Source: CAYFUR01 sp964346275 (GTDB lineage Bacteria > Sumerlaeota > Sumerlaeia > SLMS01). From it: 11,374 nucleotides of DNA. The notes under the pieces were generated by a model. That model was not told the origin of the DNA and ran no database searches. It saw only the letters and a list, made by a program, of their open reading frames with translations. This document shows positions 1 through 7,394 of the stretch, in pieces. The translations under genes and the position numbers were made by a program. The stretch is from contig CAYFUR010000120.1 in assembly GCA_964346275.1 (NCBI GenBank), positions 1 through 11,374 of the forward strand, in the 5' to 3' direction. The number at the start of each line of letters is the position of its first letter. Within the stretch, counting starts at the first letter, position 1.

Positions 1-1
1 G

Positions 2-976
2 GGGGATGGCGGCCGGGGGGGGCATGTGATCCTCGAAGCGGACCCGGATATGGCGACGCTGCTGGATTTCAAGCAGCGGGCGAGTTTTGTGGCGCCGCGG
101 GGCCAGCATGGGGGCGGGAAAAACATGAGCGGGCGCGACGGCGCGGATGTGGTGCTGAAGGTTCCCCGGGGCACGATGGTGATCGAGGAGGCGACGGGGT
201 ACGAGCTGGGCGATCTGACAGAGCCGGGCGAGCGCCTGGCGGTGGCGCGCGGCGGCGACGGCGGCCGGGGCAACCAGCATTTCGCCACGCCCACGATGCG
301 GGCGCCGCGCAAGGCGGAGGCGGGTTGGCCGGGCGAGGAAAAACGCCTGGTGCTTGAGCTGAAGGTCATCGCCGATGCTGGGCTCGTGGGGCTGCCCAAC
401 GCCGGCAAGTCGACGCTGCTGGCCGCCCTGACCAGCGCCCATCCCAAAATCGCGTCTTATCCCTTCACCACGCTCTCGCCCAACCTGGGGGTGTTTCTCG
501 CCTCGGATTTTCAAAACCGCATCACCCTGGCGGATATTCCCGGCCTGATCGAGGGCGCCCACACGGGCCTCGGCCTGGGCGACCGGTTCTTGCGCCATAT
601 CGAACGCACCAAGGCCCTTGTGCATCTCGTCGCTCCGGAGAGCGGGGAAACAGCCGGGGGGGAAATCACCCTGGCCGATGCGGACCCGGAAACGCTGCTC
701 TATGCCTACGACCTGGTCGAGTCCGAGTTGGCGCAGTATTCCGACAAGCTTGCCGGCAAGCCGCGCATCGTCTGCCTGACAAAGATCGACCTGCTCACCG
801 GGGAATCAATCCGCGCGGCGCGCGAGGCCTTTGCCAAACGCCGGATCAACTTGATCCCCATTTCCTCGACGGAGCAGCGCCATCTGGAGGAATTGAAGCT
901 GGAGATTGAAAAGCTCGTGTTCGATGGCGCCGGAGACCCCGCAGCGGAACCCCGCGAGGAGAATCGCGAACCATGA
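2..976 (+). CDS. obgE: Obg-family GTPase (ribosome-associated), N-terminus outside window
   Basis: Obg/CgtA GTPases bind the large ribosomal subunit and act in 50S maturation and stress control. The frame is open to the left edge. The codons before position 26 read GDGGRGGHVILEAD, the Gly-rich Obg fold, so the GTG at 26 is internal and roughly the first 40 residues are missing. The rest of the Obg domain follows (GQHGGGKNMSGRDG, VKVPRGT, DLTEPGERL, ARGGDGGRGNQHFAT). The G domain then shows the P-loop GLPNAGKST (about 389-415), the YPFTTLSPNLG switch I region, G3 DIPGLIEGAHTGLGLGDRFLRH, G4 as LTKIDLL rather than NKxD, and G5 IPISS. After G3 the usual HL(V/I)D is HLVAPESGET, a small deviation. 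The protein ends in a short acidic tail without an OCT domain. Its stop overlaps the next start (ATGA). The family assignment is certain; function is from the family. Confidence 0.97.
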   Translation, partial: GDGGRGGHVILEADPDMATLLDFKQRASFVAPRGQHGGGKNMSGRDGADVVLKVPRGTMVIEEATGYELGDLTEPGERLAVARGGDGGRGNQHFATPTMRAPRKAEAGWPGEEKRLVLELKVIADAGLVGLPNAGKSTLLAALTSAHPKIASYPFTTLSPNLGVFLASDFQNRITLADIPGLIEGAHTGLGLGDRFLRHIERTKALVHLVAPESGETAGGEITLADADPETLLYAYDLVESELAQYSDKLAGKPRIVCLTKIDLLTGESIRAAREAFAKRRINLIPISSTEQRHLEELKLEIEKLVFDGAGDPAAEPREENREP

Positions 977-1599
977 ATGCCCTTCGCCTGTGTCTATACA
1001 TTGCGGTGCTTGCCTGTGTGCCGCTTTTCCTTGGTGGCTGCTTCTCGCTGCTGCCCGATTTTGGAACTTCGAGCGAAATCAACACGCGGCGGCTCGACCG
1101 GGCGCTGGCGCACGACGCGTCTAACGTCCACGCGCATTTTCTCCGCGGCAAGGCGGCGCTGGAAAGCGGCGAGCCGAAAATCGCCGAGGAGCATTTTCGC
1201 CGCGCCACCGATTTGAATCCGGGTTTCCTGGAAGCGTGGGAGGGCCTGGGCGTGGCCCTTTTGGATCAACAGCGGTGGAAGGCCGCCCGTGCGCATTACG
1301 AGGAGATGGGCATGCGCTTTCCCGGTGAAGCGGCCGCGTGGGCGGGTCTCGCCGCGGCGTATTACGGCTCCGGCGACGTCACCCCCATGCGCGATGCCGC
1401 GGAGACAGCGCTGGAAAAAGATGCCCGGTCGGCCCAGGCGCTGCGCCTCATGGGCGAAGCGGCCTATGCCAACCGGGACTATGCGGAGGCGCTGGACTAT
1501 TGGCGGCGTGCCGTCGAGGCGGACCCGGAACTGGCCGATGAATACACCTCCCTGATCGAAGATCTGCGCCGCTACGTCGAACGCTACAGCGAGCCGTGA
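973..1599 (+). CDS. TPR-repeat lipoprotein, 208 aa
   Basis: The N-terminus has a short positively charged start, a hydrophobic stretch and a lipobox ending FLGGC with Cys at residue 23. This predicts a lipidated, membrane-anchored exported protein. The mature part is almost entirely tetratricopeptide repeats, about four 34-residue units at residues 51-84, 85-118, 119-152 and 153-186, with typical small and aromatic residues (for example AWAGLAAAYYGSGD, ALDYWRRAVEADPELA). TPRs usually mediate protein-protein contacts, and no catalytic domain is visible. The ATG overlaps the obg stop (ATGA, 973-976), which indicates translational coupling and one transcript. Partner and role cannot be read from the sequence. 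One exact copy of the iterated octamer lies inside the signal-peptide codons at 992-999. The gene ends 4 nt before the convergent phage cluster. Confidence 0.9.
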   Translation: MNALRLCLYIAVLACVPLFLGGCFSLLPDFGTSSEINTRRLDRALAHDASNVHAHFLRGKAALESGEPKIAEEHFRRATDLNPGFLEAWEGLGVALLDQQRWKAARAHYEEMGMRFPGEAAAWAGLAAAYYGSGDVTPMRDAAETALEKDARSAQALRLMGEAAYANRDYAEALDYWRRAVEADPELADEYTSLIEDLRRYVERYSEP

Positions 1600-1605
1600 C
1601 GGCTC
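1591..1605. other. Perfect inverted repeat between convergent genes
   Basis: GAGCCGT-G-ACGGCTC is a perfect 7-bp inverted repeat with a 1-nt centre, in practice a 5-bp stem with a 5-nt loop. It spans the TPR stop codon and the end of the convergent fibre-like gene. No T-tract follows on either strand, so a bidirectional intrinsic terminator is possible but weakly supported. Confidence 0.35.
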
Positions 1606-2758
1606 AGGGGTCGAACTCAACCCGGTCGATATAGACGCGCACGGGCTCGCCGGTGTTTGCGGGTTCCAGCGCATAGCCCAGGCTCGCATAACCCGCTGTT
1701 GCCCCGAGGGGAACCATCCCGGTGCCCGACCATGTCAGGCGCTGGCCCGTCGAGATCGAATCGCCGGCAACGGTTTCCGCCACGCCCTCCTTCACCATGT
1801 GAAAGCTCTCCCCCGCCGCGGCGCTTTCCTTTGCAATCCCCGCGAAAGGAGAAGAAGCGGACATGGCGCTCGCCAGTTTCTCCACCCGCAGGATATTCGA
1901 TCCAACCCCCGCCCAGATCACCACGTCTCCGCTGCCGACGCCGGACGCGCCCCCGTTTTCCACCTTGATCAATGACTCGGGAATCCCCGTCTCGCGCGAA
2001 ACCGTATAGACAACTCCTCCGGCGGCATCCAATTCCGCGAGAAACGTCCACGACCCGGAAATGCTTTCCTGTGCCGTCGAGGCGAGAAGGTCCGCCGGCG
2101 CGATCCCCCCGATGCTGCTGAATCCCTCGATCACGGCGGTGGGCGTTCCGCCCGCATCCCCGCGCAGGGCCTGGGTTGTATAGACGGACGGGGCGGACAA
2201 CGGCCGGTTCGATTGAAACTCTCCATCAGCCGGGTCATAGCGCCACTCGGCATCCTCCGTGCCATCCTCGAAAAGCAGCGCCGCATCCGGCGAGGACTGC
2301 CCCGTTCCAAGGCGGAGTCCTCCCGACAACACCTCCATCCCCGCCTCGAAATTCCACTCGCCGGAAATCGCTTCTGAATCGGCGCGGTCCAGATGAATAT
2401 CGGTGTCGGCCACGTGCCCGCCCAGCGTTTCATTTCCATCCACGTCGGCGGGCAGCGCCAGCGCCGCGTTGAACCCCGATGTGTGCGCGCCTTCATGCCG
2501 GTTCGTATTCAGGTATTGCCCGTGATCATCGTCGGCCAGACCTGTCAGGGCCCCGTGATCGTCTATCGCGGCCGCCAGCATCTCGAGTGATTTGGACGTG
2601 GTGGAATCTTCAAGCACCAGGCGGTCGAAACTACGATAAATCCGGACCTGGCCGTCCGATGCGGTTCCTTCGCGCAGATCGACTTCCTCGGTTTCAATCG
2701 CGGCGCAAGGCATTGCGCACATGGCCACGGCGAATGCAATCCATGGATATGCCTTCAT
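1604..2758 (-). CDS. Tail-fibre-like protein with N-terminal signal peptide, 384 aa
   Basis: The start is the ATG at 2758-2756, preceded by AAAGGA. It lies 11 nt after the stop of the tail-tip gene, so it is probably the last gene of the operon. The same frame stays open upstream only as a shadow of that gene. The N-terminus (MKAYPWIAFAVAMCAMPCAA) looks like a Sec signal peptide with likely cleavage near residue 20, which is unusual for a phage structural protein. Residues 66-83 (DDHGALTGLADDDHGQYL) and about 100-125 resemble phage tail-fibre linker motifs. A short motif recurs at 128-142 (AISGEWNFEAGMEV) and 231-248 (ESISGSWTFLAELDAAGG). Residues about 304-384 resemble a DUF2190-like beta module (GIAKESAAAGE, GYALEPANTGEPVRVYI). 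The likely role is a host-contacting fibre or an exported surface protein; there are no enzymatic motifs. Gene certain, function inferred. Confidence 0.8.
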   Translation of the reverse strand: MKAYPWIAFAVAMCAMPCAAIETEEVDLREGTASDGQVRIYRSFDRLVLEDSTTSKSLEMLAAAIDDHGALTGLADDDHGQYLNTNRHEGAHTSGFNAALALPADVDGNETLGGHVADTDIHLDRADSEAISGEWNFEAGMEVLSGGLRLGTGQSSPDAALLFEDGTEDAEWRYDPADGEFQSNRPLSAPSVYTTQALRGDAGGTPTAVIEGFSSIGGIAPADLLASTAQESISGSWTFLAELDAAGGVVYTVSRETGIPESLIKVENGGASGVGSGDVVIWAGVGSNILRVEKLASAMSASSPFAGIAKESAAAGESFHMVKEGVAETVAGDSISTGQRLTWSGTGMVPLGATAGYASLGYALEPANTGEPVRVYIDRVEFDP

Positions 2759-2769
2759 GAGGGTTCCTT

Positions 2770-5700
2770 TCAGAGGATTTGGTTTGTCGAGATGGTTCCC
2801 CGGATTTCCAGGTGGCTTTCCCCAAGGCGCAGGGCCGCGGCTCCTCCGGACATGCCGCCCATGAGCACCCCCTGGGGCGTGGAATCCGCGGCATCGATTG
2901 GTGCGGGCTGCGCAAGCTCCGCGTTTTCGCGAATGGGCAGACTTGTTCCGAGGTCGCCGCCGGTCGTCAGGCCAAAGGTCGAGACGGGGCTCGCGCCCGA
3001 TGTATAGCTCACAACGAGTTCCACCGGGCCGGTGATCACCTCGATGACCGAACTGCCCTGGTGGACGGGACGCGTGCCTTCGCGGACGTCCCCTGCAATC
3101 AGCAGGCGTCCATCGGCGGTCAGTTCGGCAACCGCCTTTCCGTCCGCCAGGAACGAAAGCGAACCGGCTGTCCCGTTTCGTTGAATTGACCACGGAGATA
3201 CCTGGAAAAGGGTTTCGATTCGGTCCGTATAGACGGTATCGAACGTGATTCTTCCCTCGCTGAGCGCGATTCGCGACACTTCCCCCTGGTAAGCCGAAAC
3301 GCCGCCGGAAGAAAGCGGTAGCGCGATCCCCGACCCCGCCGGCATCACCAGCCACTTCGCCGCGCAGGCGAACGTGCGCAAGGAAAGGGCGGGCCGGGCG
3401 CGATCCGCGACGCATCGGGCGAGCGCTTCCTGTCCCCGCCGCTGCCATGTGGTTTCGATCGGCTCCAGCGGGGACATTGCGTCCGTGAAACGGCTCAATC
3501 TCTCGCCGCTCATGATCGACACGGGGTGAAGCACGGCAGCAGAAGGCCGAAGCTCCTCTATGGAAATATGCTCCAGGCGGTCGTCGGCGTTCAACTCGGG
3601 CAGCTCTTCTCTGTCTATGCGAAGAGGTGTCCGCGCAATCCTCCATCGTCCCCCCGATTGAACGAGGGAAAACGTGGATTCCGCCGCCGCCCGGGCCATG
3701 ATTTCGCCGAGCGGCATGGAATTCTGAAATACCGCGGCAAACCGCACGCCGCGAAGCGCGGCCGCTCCGGATGAGGCGTTGAATGTCTCCTCGGCGATAT
3801 ACGGAGTCGCGCCAAAATCCGAGTCGACCAGCAAATCGCGAAGAACGTTGACGGGATTGGCCGCGCCATCCGATTCCGCCAGACGCCCCTCCGCATCCAC
3901 CCAAAGGCGGTCTTCCAGGGAAACGCTGGTGGCGGGAAACACCGTGTGCCGCCAATGGACATCGCGGACGGCAACATCCCACAGATGAATCGGCGGCGGA
4001 TCCACCAGTTCGATCCGCAATTCCACCGGATCCTCTCCGTGAAAAAAGGACCAGGGATCCTCCGGATCCAGAAACTCCGCCACATCGAAAACCACCCGAT
4101 TGTAAGGAACGCGAACCTTCACTCGCCCCTGGATGGGAAGGCGTTGCGTGGAGAGACTGGAACGCGGAGACGGAACGACTTGCTCCACATCCAGCCACAT
4201 CGCCTCGACGGCACTCTCGCCGTCTGTCTCGAACGTGTATACGGCGTCCAGCCGGAAAAGATCCTCGCCCTCCACATCCCCCGGCAACGGCAGGGAGAAA
4301 GAACAAATGCGAGTGGATTTTGCGGGAACCGTAAATACCTCGCTGCCGCTGAAGAGGGAGGGCACGAGAGCCCGGAGCCAGACATTCACGGGCTGCGCGT
4401 TGTCGTTCCTCACGCTGACGGAAAACAATGCCTTCTGAATCCGGCCTTGCAGCTCGGGAGGAGCCGCCGCAAACGAGGCGGACAACCGCCCTTTTGTGGC
4501 TCCTGTATAGTCAGTGGTATTTTCAAAGTTGAGTGTGATTGCCTGTTCGGCGTTGGCCCAGCCAGATGAAGACTCCAGGCGGTGAAAATGATGCCGGACC
4601 GTTTTTGTGAGGAATTGCGTTGCCTGTTCCGGCACAACGACTTCCGCGTCGACAGGAACATCGGCGACTCGGCCTTCGCGATCGACAAGGAATGTTTCTT
4701 CCCGCGCGCCCTGAGTGATCGTCACACGCAGCCGCGTCGACCCGCCCCAGCCAGGCGTGTCGGAGAATTCAAAGGAGAGCACCGCTCGCTCCAAAACATC
4801 AAAGCGATCGAATTCGCGGCTGGCATCCTGGTGAAAGCGAGCGGCGAGGAGTGGGCGCTCCTCCGTCAAAACCGCCCCTTGCGCCGGATCCTGGGCGGTA
4901 AAGGCGTCCAGGGGATTATAGACATTCGTCTCCTCCAGGAGCCTCCAGAAACGGCTCTCGCGCGGCGTTTCCTTCTCTTCCGCCGAGCGCCCATGGCGTA
5001 TTTCCAGAGGAAGAGTGTTGCGTTCCAGCAGGGTCACGACCCGGCCTCCGGCTTCGACCTGTTTTGCGATCTGATTGGTGACGGGGAAGCCGCTGTCCGA
5101 CCCGGCCAGCACGCGATGGACATGGGCCGCGTGGTCCGCAACCGCCCAGCGAAAACCCGCGTCGGGCACCAGCGCGACCAGGGAACGACGGCGGTGTTGC
5201 CGCGGATCGCTCCGCCTCAATGGAGAGACTTCTGTGCCGAGCACCCGGCCGTCAGGAGAGATCGTGTCATAACCGATCCGTTCATCGTTCACCTGGACCG
5301 TTCCGCGCGGTGGCCAATCAACGGTATCCTCCAGCTCGAGCACCCCATGGTCCGGACCCAGGCCGCGCTCGAGACGGGAAACTCTCGCGGTGAAAAGCCG
5401 CGGCGACTCATAGAGACATCGCCCGAAAACTTGCGGCATCCAGGTTTGGGGAGGCACATCCCGAAACTCGTCTATACGGGAGGCAAGGCGGCAGACCGCG
5501 CGGTCCGCATTCGGGTAATCGAAGGAAAAATCCAGCCGCGCGGCGCCCGCTTCGCTGCGCATCCTTTCAAGCCGCGCCCGGGCAACGCAAAAGCTCGAGG
5601 AACCCTCGTCCTCCTTCTCCAGACTCAGCAACGCTCCAGTGCAATGCGTCCCTTCGCGAAGCAGCATCCCGCGCAGCGTCAAAACCGCCGGGCAATCCGC

Positions 5701-5925
5701 ATCCAGAACCACGGAGAACCCTCCGCCGCATCGCCGGGCGGGCCTGGGCGCGAGATCAAACCACTGTTTCGATTCGAATTCCGGAACCGCCAGGAAGTCC
5801 GCCGGGCCGGCGCTGAATTGCGTCCCATCGCATTCCAGATCGAGACGCCAGTGTCGCATATCATCGCTCCCCGGCCCAAACCACGGCACCGGCGGATACA
5901 GATCTTTCAGCGAAGGGGCGGTCAT
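2770..5925 (-). CDS. Large phage tail-tip / baseplate-hub-like protein (gpJ-like), 1051 aa
   Basis: The start is ATG 5925-5923 with AGGAGG at 5933-5938 (8-nt spacing). It overlaps the preceding stop by 4 nt (ATGA), so the two genes are translationally coupled. Several elements recall siphophage tail-tip or GTA baseplate proteins. These are PQVFGRC near 164-170; a GTVQVNDERIGYD segment at about 208-220, like the GxIxIDDExIxY motif of tail proteins; RWAVADHAAHVHRVLAG at about 259-275, like VADHPVxxIxxVYV; and a gpJ-like stretch at about 688-764 (NPVNVLRDLLVDSDFG, then AAAESTFSLVQSGGRWRIA). The middle part (about 420-640) is beta-rich and unassigned. No peptidase or lysozyme motif was seen. The likely role is the tail tip that joins the tail to the receptor-binding fibre encoded next. 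Two exact iterated octamers lie inside (3227, 5470). Length fits gpJ-type proteins; a structure-based search would settle the domains. Confidence 0.8.
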   Translation of the reverse strand: MTAPSLKDLYPPVPWFGPGSDDMRHWRLDLECDGTQFSAGPADFLAVPEFESKQWFDLAPRPARRCGGGFSVVLDADCPAVLTLRGMLLREGTHCTGALLSLEKEDEGSSSFCVARARLERMRSEAGAARLDFSFDYPNADRAVCRLASRIDEFRDVPPQTWMPQVFGRCLYESPRLFTARVSRLERGLGPDHGVLELEDTVDWPPRGTVQVNDERIGYDTISPDGRVLGTEVSPLRRSDPRQHRRRSLVALVPDAGFRWAVADHAAHVHRVLAGSDSGFPVTNQIAKQVEAGGRVVTLLERNTLPLEIRHGRSAEEKETPRESRFWRLLEETNVYNPLDAFTAQDPAQGAVLTEERPLLAARFHQDASREFDRFDVLERAVLSFEFSDTPGWGGSTRLRVTITQGAREETFLVDREGRVADVPVDAEVVVPEQATQFLTKTVRHHFHRLESSSGWANAEQAITLNFENTTDYTGATKGRLSASFAAAPPELQGRIQKALFSVSVRNDNAQPVNVWLRALVPSLFSGSEVFTVPAKSTRICSFSLPLPGDVEGEDLFRLDAVYTFETDGESAVEAMWLDVEQVVPSPRSSLSTQRLPIQGRVKVRVPYNRVVFDVAEFLDPEDPWSFFHGEDPVELRIELVDPPPIHLWDVAVRDVHWRHTVFPATSVSLEDRLWVDAEGRLAESDGAANPVNVLRDLLVDSDFGATPYIAEETFNASSGAAALRGVRFAAVFQNSMPLGEIMARAAAESTFSLVQSGGRWRIARTPLRIDREELPELNADDRLEHISIEELRPSAAVLHPVSIMSGERLSRFTDAMSPLEPIETTWQRRGQEALARCVADRARPALSLRTFACAAKWLVMPAGSGIALPLSSGGVSAYQGEVSRIALSEGRITFDTVYTDRIETLFQVSPWSIQRNGTAGSLSFLADGKAVAELTADGRLLIAGDVREGTRPVHQGSSVIEVITGPVELVVSYTSGASPVSTFGLTTGGDLGTSLPIRENAELAQPAPIDAADSTPQGVLMGGMSGGAAALRLGESHLEIRGTISTNQIL

Positions 5926-6908
5926 GGCGACACCTCCTGAAAGCCCTCCAGGTCTTCCAGCTCCCGGGCATCAAAGCCCGCGATGAGGCTCCACCTGGTC
6001 CTGGCCGCGGAGGCCTTCGGCACCGCTTCGGCAAGAGACAGATCGCTGCGCGCCAGAAGAAACGCCGGATGATCCCCGTGACTGCGAAGGAATTCCATGT
6101 ATTCCCGGATTTTACCGGGCCCCAGGAGCGGGAACTCCAGTTCCAGCGTATAGACTGGCGTGGCAATCCGGGAGGCGAGGGGGACGGCAGCGAGCGAGCG
6201 GTGGTTGCGTCTCCATTGCTCAGGATCGCGTGTTTCCCGTTCCCGGGCGGCCTGGTTCCAGATTATCCCCTCATGGAGGCGATACAACGCCGCTCCGGCG
6301 GGATATTCCCGAACAGTCCGAAATTCCGTCACCAGTTGCGGAGTCTCTTCCTCCAGGCGCCCCAGGTATTGTGGCGGAAACCCTTCCGATGCGATTGCGA
6401 CGGCTTCCCCCGCTCCGGGCAACGGGCCCTCAACGGTAAGCCCGGAAAACTCCGACGTCGCGGCAGGCACCGCGGAGAGCGGTGAGGAAGCAAACTCCTC
6501 CGCATAGACAAACAACGCCTGCGGTGCCTCACCAGCCGGCGACCACGCCTCTTCAAGAAACTCCTCCCACAGAAAGGCCCCTTCCCCGCCATGCAGGTGC
6601 CCGCCGCCGATGGGCCGATAGACCACGGGGGAGAGTTCCTCGGAGATGGCATCGCGAAGGGCCTCCACTCGGAGGGGGATGCCGTTTTCCCCAAGATTCG
6701 ATTCGGCAAACTCCAGCCGCCAGCGCAGCAGCCCGATCGCCTCGATCCGGTCCAGCGAGAGGCGAACTTCGGGGAGACGCACGACAGACTGCTCTCGCGC
6801 CTCGCCATGACGATACAAAGAAGGCCGCACCGCTATCCCGGGAAAGAGAGATTCGAGGAAAGTGGCGAGGCGCTGTTCCCGCTCTGACAGGTTCGGGCGG
6901 TTTGCCAT
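5922..6908 (-). CDS. Phage structural protein of unknown role, 328 aa
   Basis: I do not recognise the family as a whole. I chose ATG 6908-6906 (MANRPNLSEREQR) because GGGGGA lies 8 nt upstream and the preceding gene stops 2 nt before it. The longer open frame to 7013 would overlap that gene heavily. The N-terminal half is acidic with an amphipathic start (residues 8-25). Residues 78-92 (PLRVEALRDAISEEL) and a Gly/His run, GGGHLHGGEG at 101-110, follow. The C-terminal third (about 235-328: HRSLAAVPLASRIATPVYTL, then LELEFPLLGPGKIREYMEFL and DHPAFLLARSD) resembles the C-terminal beta segment of minor tail proteins (DUF2460-like: an LSxAE-type segment followed by the helix and PFxxxxxD). No signal peptide or membrane segment is present. 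By position, between DUF1320 and tail tip, it is probably a connector or distal-tail protein. The gene is real; the function is a guess. Confidence 0.7.
   Translation of the reverse strand: MANRPNLSEREQRLATFLESLFPGIAVRPSLYRHGEAREQSVVRLPEVRLSLDRIEAIGLLRWRLEFAESNLGENGIPLRVEALRDAISEELSPVVYRPIGGGHLHGGEGAFLWEEFLEEAWSPAGEAPQALFVYAEEFASSPLSAVPAATSEFSGLTVEGPLPGAGEAVAIASEGFPPQYLGRLEEETPQLVTEFRTVREYPAGAALYRLHEGIIWNQAARERETRDPEQWRRNHRSLAAVPLASRIATPVYTLELEFPLLGPGKIREYMEFLRSHGDHPAFLLARSDLSLAEAVPKASAARTRWSLIAGFDARELEDLEGFQEVSP
5933..5938 (-). promoter_or_regulatory. Shine-Dalgarno of the tail-tip gene
   Basis: AGGAGG on the minus strand lies 7 nt before the ATG ending at 5925. It sits inside the end of the 328-aa gene and supports the chosen start. 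Confidence 0.75.
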
Positions 6909-6909
6909 G

Positions 6910-7320
6910 TCACATTTCCCCCATTGCATCCTGGTCTTGCAGGAGCCCGGTCTCGTCCGAGTTGCTGAACACCCGGTTGCTCCGCGCCACCCCGGCGAGG
7001 GCCCGGCGGCCATCGCCGATTTCCTTCAAAACGACCCGCGCGTGCGCGGCCCGGTCGGACCATACGCCCGGCACAAGGGCCCGGCGCCGGTGGAAGAGAC
7101 GCTCCACGGCCAGCGACACCACCAGGTTCTTCAGGAAAACGGAAGGGTTCTCCGGGTAATTGTAACCGCCGCGGAGAAGCTCTTCTCCGGCCTCCCCCTC
7201 CGCCGCCCGCAGCGCATATTCCAGGAGCTGGGGATCCGGCGACTGGTCGCCGTCGTCATCGGCCAGCGCCGCGAGAACGTCTGGGTCCAGCGAATCGCTC
7301 AACACCTGTATAGACAACAT
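6910..7320 (-). CDS. DUF1320 / Mu gp36-like head-tail protein, 136 aa
   Basis: A small acidic protein starting at ATG 7320-7318, with AAAGGA about 8 nt upstream. The pattern fits DUF1320, the family of Mu gp36. A short N-terminal segment with Asp-rich LADDDGDQ (19-26) is followed by helical LLEYALRAAEGEAGEELLRG (32-51), GGYNYPENPSVFLKNLVVSL (51-70), AVERLFHRRR (71-80) and AHARVVLKEIGDGRRALAG (92-110). The Mu homologue is encoded next to the capsid genes and is thought to act at the head-tail junction. The C-terminal tail (about 111-136) is low-complexity and acidic. The iterated octamer at 7308-7315 lies in codons 2-5, right behind the start. Only 1 nt separates it from the next gene, and a terminator-like hairpin lies upstream after the capsid gene. 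The family call rests on pattern resemblance. Confidence 0.65.
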   Translation of the reverse strand: MLSIQVLSDSLDPDVLAALADDDGDQSPDPQLLEYALRAAEGEAGEELLRGGYNYPENPSVFLKNLVVSLAVERLFHRRRALVPGVWSDRAAHARVVLKEIGDGRRALAGVARSNRVFSNSDETGLLQDQDAMGEM

Positions 7321-7348
7321 GATACCATCCTTTGCTTGCCAGTGTTCA

Positions 7349-7384
7349 GGAAGAAGAAGGGGCGAGCCTGGCCGGCCCGCCCCC
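7349..7384 (-). terminator. Putative intrinsic terminator or attenuator after the capsid gene
   Basis: About 11 nt after the capsid stop codon the minus strand forms a GC-rich hairpin. The outer 6-bp stem (7378-7383 with 7359-7364) is followed by one mismatch, a 3-bp inner stem and a 5-nt loop. It is followed by TTCTTCTTCC, an interrupted T-tract. This could lower transcription of the tail genes relative to the capsid, a common arrangement behind major capsid genes. The imperfect T-run keeps confidence moderate. Confidence 0.45.
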
Positions 7385-7394
7385 GCGGCGGAGG

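Noticed and set aside
26..976. GTG at 26 as the start of the Obg gene
   Set aside because: The frame is open to the edge and the preceding codons encode the conserved Gly-rich Obg segment, so the gene begins outside the window.
2759..4306. Upstream extension of the fibre-like gene to a 900-codon frame
   Set aside because: The extension lies wholly within the tail-tip gene, is Arg/Gly-rich shadow translation, and the ATG at 2758 has a good Shine-Dalgarno followed by a signal peptide.
4582..5940. Plus-strand open frame of 452 codons inside the tail-tip gene
   Set aside because: Antisense shadow of the 1051-aa gene; no Shine-Dalgarno and no recognisable domain.
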